From the NCBI GenBank assembly GCA_032052615.1, contig DAMBWF010000009.1:95800-159799 (forward strand): 64,000 bases of DNA, read 5' to 3'. Below the pieces are notes generated by a model that saw nothing but the letters and a program-made list of their open reading frames with translations, was not told where the DNA came from and made no database searches. Position numbers and translations under genes: made by a program. Shown here piece by piece: positions 59,783 through 64,000 of the stretch (its first letter is position 1; every line of letters starts with the position of its first letter). Source of the DNA: Pseudomonas_T sp032052615 (GTDB lineage: Bacteria; Pseudomonadota; Gammaproteobacteria; Pseudomonadales; Pseudomonadaceae).

Positions 59783-59812
59783 GGCGCCGCTCCCCCATGG
59801 GGGAGCGGCGCC
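59783..59812. other. 30-bp perfect palindrome between gabD and gabT
   Basis: GGCGCCGCTCCCCC and its exact complement surround AT, giving a perfect 14-bp stem 7 bases after the gabD stop. No T run follows, so it may be a partial terminator or an mRNA stabiliser that sets gabD above gabT. Confidence 0.6.
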
Positions 59813-59819
59813 GGAACGG

Positions 59820-61268
59820 TCAGATGCCCAGGCAGAGGTACTTGATTTCCAGGTAGTCCTCGATACCGTACTTGGAGCCTTCGCGGCCCAGGCCCGAGGC
59901 CTTGATGCCGCCGAACGGCGAGACCTCGTTGGAAATCAGGCCGGTGTTGATGCCCACCATGCCGTACTCCAGCGCTTCCGCCACGCGGAACACGCGGCTC
60001 AGGTCGCGGGCGTAGAAATAGGAAGCGAGGCCGAACTCGGTGTCGTTGGCCATGGCGATCACCTCGGCCTCGTCCTTGAAGCGGAACAGCGGCGCCAGCG
60101 GGCCGAAGGTCTCGTCCTTGGACACCAGGGCGTCCTTCGGCACATCCACCAGGATGGTCGGCTCGAAGAAGGTACCGCCCAGGCCGTGGGCCTTGCCGCC
60201 GGCGACGACCTTGGCGCCCTTGCTCACCGCGTCCTGGATGTGCTCCTGGACCTTGGCCACGGCTTTCTCGTCGATCAGCGGGCCGGTGGTGATGTCCTCT
60301 TCCAGGCCGTTGCCGATCTTCAGCTTGGCCACGGCGGCCTTGAGCTTTTCGACGAAGGCATCGTAGACGCCGTCCTGCACGTACAGGCGGTTGGCGCAGA
60401 CGCAGGTCTGGCCGTTGTTGCGGTATTTGGAGATCAGCGCGCCGTCGACGGCGGCATCCAGGTCGGCGTCATCGAAGACGATGAACGGCGCATTGCCACC
60501 CAGCTCCAGGGACACTTTCTTGATGTCCTTGGCACATTCGGCCATCAACTGGCGACCGATCTCGGTGGAGCCGGTAAAGGATAGCTTGCGCACGATGGGG
60601 TTGCTGGTCAGCTCGCCACCGACTTCGCCGGCGCTGCCGGTGACCACGCTGAGCACGCCTTTCGGGATGCCGGCGCGCTCGGCCAGCGCCACCAATGCCA
60701 AGGCCGAATACGGGGTCTGGGAGGCGGGCTTGATGACCATGGTGCAGCCGGCGGCCAGGGCCGGGCCCGCCTTACGGGTGATCATCGCCGCCGGGAAGTT
60801 CCACGGCGTGATGGCGGCGGTGACGCCGATGGGCTGCTTGATGACGATCAGGCGCTTGTCCGGCTGATGGCCGGGAATAGTATCGCCGTAGACGCGCTTG
60901 GCCTCTTCGGCGAACCACTCGATGAAGGACGCGGCGTAGGCGATCTCGCCCTTCGCCTCGGCCAAGGGCTTGCCCTGTTCCAAGGTCATCAGGCGGCCCA
61001 GGTCGTCCTGGTTCTCCATCAGTAGCTCGAACCAGCGACGCAGTTTGTTGGCGCGATCCTTGGCGGTCAGCGCACGCCAGGCCGGCAGGGCCTTCTCCGC
61101 CGCCTCGATGGCCCGGCGGGTTTCCGCAGCGCCCATCTTCGGCACGGTGCCGATGATCTCGCCGGTGGCCGGGTTGTTCACCTTGATGGTCTGGCCGCTG
61201 TCGGCGTCCAGCCAGGTACCGTCGATATAGGCTTGCTGGCGGAAGAGCGTGGCGTCTTTCAATTGCAT
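59820..61268 (-). CDS. gabD: Succinate-semialdehyde dehydrogenase (NADP+)
   Basis: The ATG after AAGGAGACGACG gives MQLKDATLFRQQAYIDGTWL and 482 residues. Aldehyde dehydrogenase motifs are present: TPWNFPAAMITRKAGPALAA, LSFTGSTEIGRQL, the catalytic Glu in LELGGNAPFIVFDDAD and the catalytic Cys in NGQTCVCANR. EVSPFGGIKASGLGREGSKY is near the end. It oxidises succinate semialdehyde to succinate. The gene is first of gabDT; the regulator is not in view. Confidence 0.95.
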   Translation of the reverse strand: MQLKDATLFRQQAYIDGTWLDADSGQTIKVNNPATGEIIGTVPKMGAAETRRAIEAAEKALPAWRALTAKDRANKLRRWFELLMENQDDLGRLMTLEQGKPLAEAKGEIAYAASFIEWFAEEAKRVYGDTIPGHQPDKRLIVIKQPIGVTAAITPWNFPAAMITRKAGPALAAGCTMVIKPASQTPYSALALVALAERAGIPKGVLSVVTGSAGEVGGELTSNPIVRKLSFTGSTEIGRQLMAECAKDIKKVSLELGGNAPFIVFDDADLDAAVDGALISKYRNNGQTCVCANRLYVQDGVYDAFVEKLKAAVAKLKIGNGLEEDITTGPLIDEKAVAKVQEHIQDAVSKGAKVVAGGKAHGLGGTFFEPTILVDVPKDALVSKDETFGPLAPLFRFKDEAEVIAMANDTEFGLASYFYARDLSRVFRVAEALEYGMVGINTGLISNEVSPFGGIKASGLGREGSKYGIEDYLEIKYLCLGI

Positions 61269-61601
61269 CGTCGTCTCCTTCTCGCGGCTCGAGAAGCCGG
61301 GGGCAGATGGGAAGTCACGGTCGTGGCCGGTCGGTTGACGCGCGCGACCGGAAGCAGGCTGGAGCATCTCCGCCGGAGGGTCGGACCGTGCGGCCAGGAG
61401 TCGCCGGGTGTTCAACGCGGCGTTCTGTATCTCGCACGCATGCTAGGACGCCGCCGGACAAAGGGCAATAGCATGTTTGATAAAATCAACGCAAGGCCAG
61501 GAAAACTGAACACCGCCTCCGTCAGTCGCCGTACTTTCCGCGTCGACGACGCGCCCTACCATGGACGCCCGCCGCCAAGATGCGTATCATCCGCCTCCGT
61601 T
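61269..61601. other. Region between gabD and tRNA-Arg, no gene recognised
   Basis: This 333-base stretch must hold the leftward gabD promoter and the rightward tRNA promoter. I see no clear sigma54 -24/-12 pair and no other confident motif. An AT-rich patch (61474-61495) is the best candidate core. Confidence 0.4.
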
Positions 61602-61678
61602 GCATCCGTAGCTCAGCTGGATAGAGTACTGCCCTCCGAAGGCAGGGGTCGTGGGTTCGAATCCCGCCGGATGCGCCA
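61602..61678 (+). tRNA. tRNA-Arg(CCG)
   Basis: A full cloverleaf is visible: acceptor GCATCCG pairs with CGGATGC, the anticodon stem CTGCC/GGCAG encloses CTCCGAA (anticodon CCG), the T arm holds GGTTCGAATCC, the discriminator is G, and CCA is encoded. Accessory genes follow its 3' end, as is common at tRNA-linked islands. Confidence 0.95.
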
Positions 61679-61685
61679 GACATGA

Positions 61686-61712
61686 AGCCCAGGTATTCCT
61701 GGGCTTTTTTTT
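61686..61712 (+). terminator. Terminator of tRNA-Arg
   Basis: AGCCCAGG-TATT-CCTGGGCT is followed by a long T run directly after the tRNA. Confidence 0.92.
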
Positions 61713-61764
61713 GCCTCGGTTCCATGCTGGCCGCGCCTGCGAAAGAAGGTCCCCGTCAGACCGC

Positions 61765-62418
61765 TCAGCTCAGGTTGAAGCCTACGGAAGGGCATACCAG
61801 GGTGACCTTTCTGTCGGTCTTGCGACGATAGTCGTCGCCCGCCCAGACATAGGCCTTGAGCCAGATCGTCATGTCGTCGTACTGGAAGCGGATGCAGCTG
61901 GACTCGTCCAGGTACTTGCTCGACCTGCGTACCGGCATCTCCCGCTCGAATACTGTCACGACCAAGCCGACACGATAATCCCTGCCCTCCCGTTGCATCG
62001 CCTTGGCATTGTCGAAGTCCGGGGTGGAGAACTGGTAGAGCCTATTACGCTCGAGATCGAGCTCGGTATGCACCCCGTCTCGGCCCTTGCTGTAGGGGTG
62101 GCTGTGGAAATCACCGAGGAACTTCATCTCCGGGAAATAGGCTTCCACGAAGGCGTTCTTCAAGGCGTAGAAGCCTTCGTTGACGGATACCGTGCCATTC
62201 ATGCGTTGGGCCGAGGTAGACACGCTGGCCTGGGCGACTCGATAGACCCGCTCGCCGCTGCTGGTCGAGCTCTGATGCCCCCACAGGTAGCCGAACGTCT
62301 CCAGCTCGACGCCCGACCCATCGAGCTCCGGCGAATGGTCCAGCCGGTAGGCTTCCAGCGCCGCTGTCACGACGGTGAAGAAGGCTTGCTCGGAGAGGGA
62401 TATCAGGAAAATGCTCAT
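61765..62418 (-). CDS. JAMM/MPN-domain metalloprotease-like protein
   Basis: The start giving MSIFLISLSEQAFFTVVTAA, with GAGG 8 bases upstream, yields 217 residues (MRHAM at 62430 is an alternative). The zinc site of JAB1/MPN proteases is visible: Glu40 in LETFGYLWGH, His105 and His107 in GDFHSHPYSK, and Asp121 in HTELDLER (spacing slightly longer than the classic H-x-H-P-x7-S-x2-D, with Thr for Ser). Bacterial JAMM proteins remove ubiquitin-like tags or process sulfur carriers and occur in defence systems. The partner is not known. It is last of a minus-strand cluster beside tRNA-Arg. Confidence 0.7.
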   Translation of the reverse strand: MSIFLISLSEQAFFTVVTAALEAYRLDHSPELDGSGVELETFGYLWGHQSSTSSGERVYRVAQASVSTSAQRMNGTVSVNEGFYALKNAFVEAYFPEMKFLGDFHSHPYSKGRDGVHTELDLERNRLYQFSTPDFDNAKAMQREGRDYRVGLVVTVFEREMPVRRSSKYLDESSCIRFQYDDMTIWLKAYVWAGDDYRRKTDRKVTLVCPSVGFNLS

Positions 62419-62746
62419 CGCGTGCCTCATCTTGAGTTGCTGAGTGTTCGGAACGAGTCGCCTTAAATGCGCGGCGTCCTGCCATGCGTGCCGATCACCA
62501 TGATGTTTTCGGATATGGATGACGATTGGCCTCGCGCCGTCTATCACAAGTTGGCGCTCAATCGAGCCGAGGTTACCGTCTTGCCGGCTACGCCACCGAT
62601 TTTTCGCTATCGCTGCGTTTGAACGCAGCGATCAATCCAGCCAAGCAATACGCCCCAGGACGGCGACGCCCTGGAAGCAGCCCGGTATCCACTTGGCCTC
62701 ACGCATGACTTGCAGCTACTGGCCACGCGATTCGCAAAAGACTCAC
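62419..62746. other. Non-coding stretch with an 11-bp hairpin
   Basis: This is a 328-base gap between the membrane-protein gene and the JAMM gene. It holds one strong inverted repeat, ATCGCTGCGTT and AACGCAGCGAT around TG (62609-62632), without a T run. Short open frames such as 62467-62622 (plus, 51 codons) are not convincing. It may contain a separate promoter for the JAMM gene. Confidence 0.45.
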
Positions 62747-63172
62747 TCAACGGGTTTCGCTGGCCTTCATGGCGTCCGTCGTGGTCTTGATGAGTTCCCT
62801 GGCCGCCTCGACGCTGATGGGTAGTGGCGTCTGGTTGTCCTCGGAGGCTTGTCGGGGACGGTAGTGGAAGTAACGAAGCAAGGCGATCAGGAGCAGGGTT
62901 GGAATGGTGGATAAGGCCACGATGATGGGAATATCGCCGGTCGTGTGGGGGCGGAACGAGGTGAAGAAGTAGCCGCTCCCCACGGTCAGGCGGAAGTTAC
63001 CCAAAAAGACGAAGCCGATCAGCACCAAGTAGAACAGGAGGATCAGCGACGTCGTTATCACCGTGAGCCGTCGCTCCCAGCGGAAGAGCCAGGCCTGCTT
63101 TTCGAGCGCCTGGGTCACCGCTTGCGGGCTTCGTGCCTCTCCGTCGGCCAGATTTCCTTCGTGATCGTTCAT
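62747..63172 (-). CDS. Two-helix membrane protein, unknown
   Basis: The protein has 141 residues, MNDHEGNLADGEARSPQAVT. Two hydrophobic segments, LTVITTSLILLFYLVLIGFV and IIVALSTIPTLLLIALLRYF, are separated by a short loop. The N-terminal and C-terminal tails are charged, the latter a helix SVEAARELIKTTTDAMKASE. The start overlaps the ImmA/IrrE stop by ATGA, so they are made together. A membrane protein next to a regulatory peptidase may be a stress sensor or an effector that acts at the membrane, but this is a guess. Confidence 0.65.
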   Translation of the reverse strand: MNDHEGNLADGEARSPQAVTQALEKQAWLFRWERRLTVITTSLILLFYLVLIGFVFLGNFRLTVGSGYFFTSFRPHTTGDIPIIVALSTIPTLLLIALLRYFHYRPRQASEDNQTPLPISVEAARELIKTTTDAMKASETR

Positions 63173-63627
63173 AACAGGCCAATGTGCTTCAAGCGGAACT
63201 CCATTGCCGCCGTGGAGACGCCGAAAGCTTTCGCGAGCGCAAAGAGATCGGTGACACGTTGTTCCAACACCATGTGCCTTACCAGGGCCTCGGGCATCAG
63301 CAGCGCGGCGGCGAATCGGTTGGCCGCCACTTCGCGGGGGTCGCGAGCCTTGGCATTGAACTGCTCCGAGGTATCCCGAGGGGCATCGAGATCGCCGTGA
63401 ACGTGATGGCCGATTTCGTGGGCCAGGGTGAAGCGTTGCCGAACCACCGGCTCGTCGCCATTGAACTGGATCAGGGGCTCACCGTTGTTGAAGGAGTAGT
63501 GTCCACTATGATCGAGAGCGCTGCGTTCGACCCGGATGCCCATTGCCCGAGCGATGGCGAGAGGGTCCACGGGGAGCAAGCCATCCCAATGGGCTTTGAG
63601 GACGTCGCTTGCAGTTCGGTACTCCAT
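63169..63627 (-). CDS. ImmA/IrrE-family metallopeptidase
   Basis: This 152-residue protein, MEYRTASDVLKAHWDGLLPV, carries the zinc-binding FTLAHEIGHHVHGDLDAP (His70, Glu71, His74) and the third ligand Glu99 in DPREVAANRFAAALLMPEAL. This is the standard ImmA/IrrE pattern. Such peptidases cleave XRE-type repressors to induce mobile elements or stress genes. No XRE gene is seen in the part of the island in view. The coupled membrane protein follows. The start has a good GGAGG site. Confidence 0.88.
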   Translation of the reverse strand: MEYRTASDVLKAHWDGLLPVDPLAIARAMGIRVERSALDHSGHYSFNNGEPLIQFNGDEPVVRQRFTLAHEIGHHVHGDLDAPRDTSEQFNAKARDPREVAANRFAAALLMPEALVRHMVLEQRVTDLFALAKAFGVSTAAMEFRLKHIGLL

Positions 63628-64000
63628 ACGGCCTCCTTCTACTCGCCGGACAATCGATGATTCAAAGTGTGGTGCAAGCTCTTACAAGTCAAGTCGCCCG
63701 TCAATGGGCGCTTCACTCATGAGTGTCAGCATTACAAAAGTGCAGGACTGTACAGAGATACAGAGGCTGACTCAATCATCCCGCCGATAGCATGGGAGGA
63801 AGTCGGATCACCAACTTACCGCTTCATGAAAAAATGATACAGGCCTATCGGCGGCAATCATGACCATCATTCCCCCGCCACCGTCAGCTCAGAACTCTCG
63901 GTGCATGCCATGAAGCTAGGAAGTAAAACTGACAACGACGAACACGTACGTCATGCGGTGAGTTCCTCGGACATCAATCAGTACCTGCGGGAGCGGACGG
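63628..64000. other. Right-edge region, no confident gene
   Basis: These 373 bases are AT-richer than the chromosome. They contain a possible plus-strand ORF from ATG 63910 (MKLGSKTDNDEHVRHAVSSS, running off the edge) without a clear ribosome site. The ImmA/IrrE promoter must lie here, but I cannot define it. Confidence 0.35.

Noticed and set aside
62467..62622. 51-codon plus-strand ORF between the membrane and JAMM genes
   Set aside because: Weak ribosome site, no recognised motif, and its end is part of a hairpin; coding is possible but not supported.

Overview
The window is high-GC gammaproteobacterial chromosome that looks like Pseudomonas, near the P. aeruginosa group. I base this on catabolic arcDABC behind a perfect ANR box, the FabY-type ketosynthase next to cysQ-nudE-yrfG, an rml cluster next to dctBD, a GGDEF/EAL protein next to rep and xpt, and gabDT. 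Much of this resembles the PAO1 blocks PA5161-PA5177 and PA5293-PA5298 as I remember them. No database was searched.

1-20.6 kb (minus strand): a phage-tail locus with no recognisable terminase, portal, capsid, integrase or replication gene. Read in transcription order, module A (20.6-10.3 kb) encodes a tail-terminator-like protein, a tube-like protein, a coiled-coil protein that could be a short tape measure, a 1182-residue repeat protein, and hub and spike-like proteins. A complete lysis cassette follows (holin, lysozyme, nested Rz/Rz1; 10.0-8.7 kb). Module B (8.4-0 kb) is lambda-like: tail tube, a tail-assembly chaperone with a textbook -1 frameshift site, a 948-residue tape measure, small tip proteins, a J-like tip fused to collar/HxH receptor-binding domains, and fibre genes running off the left edge. 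No head genes precede the first tail gene, and lysis genes sit between two tail modules. This resembles the layout of the P. aeruginosa R/F pyocin locus and suggests a tailocin, but module A is not a contractile R-type.

20.7-23.8 kb: tRNA-Thr(CGT), a DUF2934-like gene, a 47-aa FPASDP microprotein, and a minus-strand regulatory operon (76-aa protein, KilAC/antirepressor-like protein, 35-aa ORF, Q-like antiterminator). Just beyond the Q stop codon lie two near-duplicate promoters facing the tail genes, each with a LexA-like palindrome over its -10. Three terminators active in the same direction lie between them and the first tail gene. I infer SOS-induced, Q-antiterminated expression.

24-43.3 kb: core metabolism. 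rmlB-rmlA-rmlC-rmlD makes dTDP-L-rhamnose. dctB-dctD is a C4-dicarboxylate two-component system. arcDABC is the anaerobic arginine deiminase pathway. fabY starts fatty acid synthesis. cysQ, nudE and yrfG handle nucleotides. A LamB-like porin is divergent from an MFS sugar transporter. 43.3-44.6 kb: an AT-richer islet of three small genes that may be a peptidoglycan-targeting effector with a periplasmic immunity protein.

44.6-57.7 kb: thioesterase, acyl-CoA dehydrogenase and 3-hydroxyacyl-CoA dehydrogenase; a Q/E-rich protein; LysR regulator divergent from a FAD oxidase; MATE pump; GGDEF/EAL protein; rep; xpt. 57.76-58.25 kb: a 97-bp tandem repeat broken by a 100-N assembly gap. 58.3-61.3 kb: gabD-gabT. 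61.6-64 kb: tRNA-Arg(CCG) followed by accessory genes for a JAMM/MPN protein, a two-helix membrane protein and an ImmA/IrrE peptidase.
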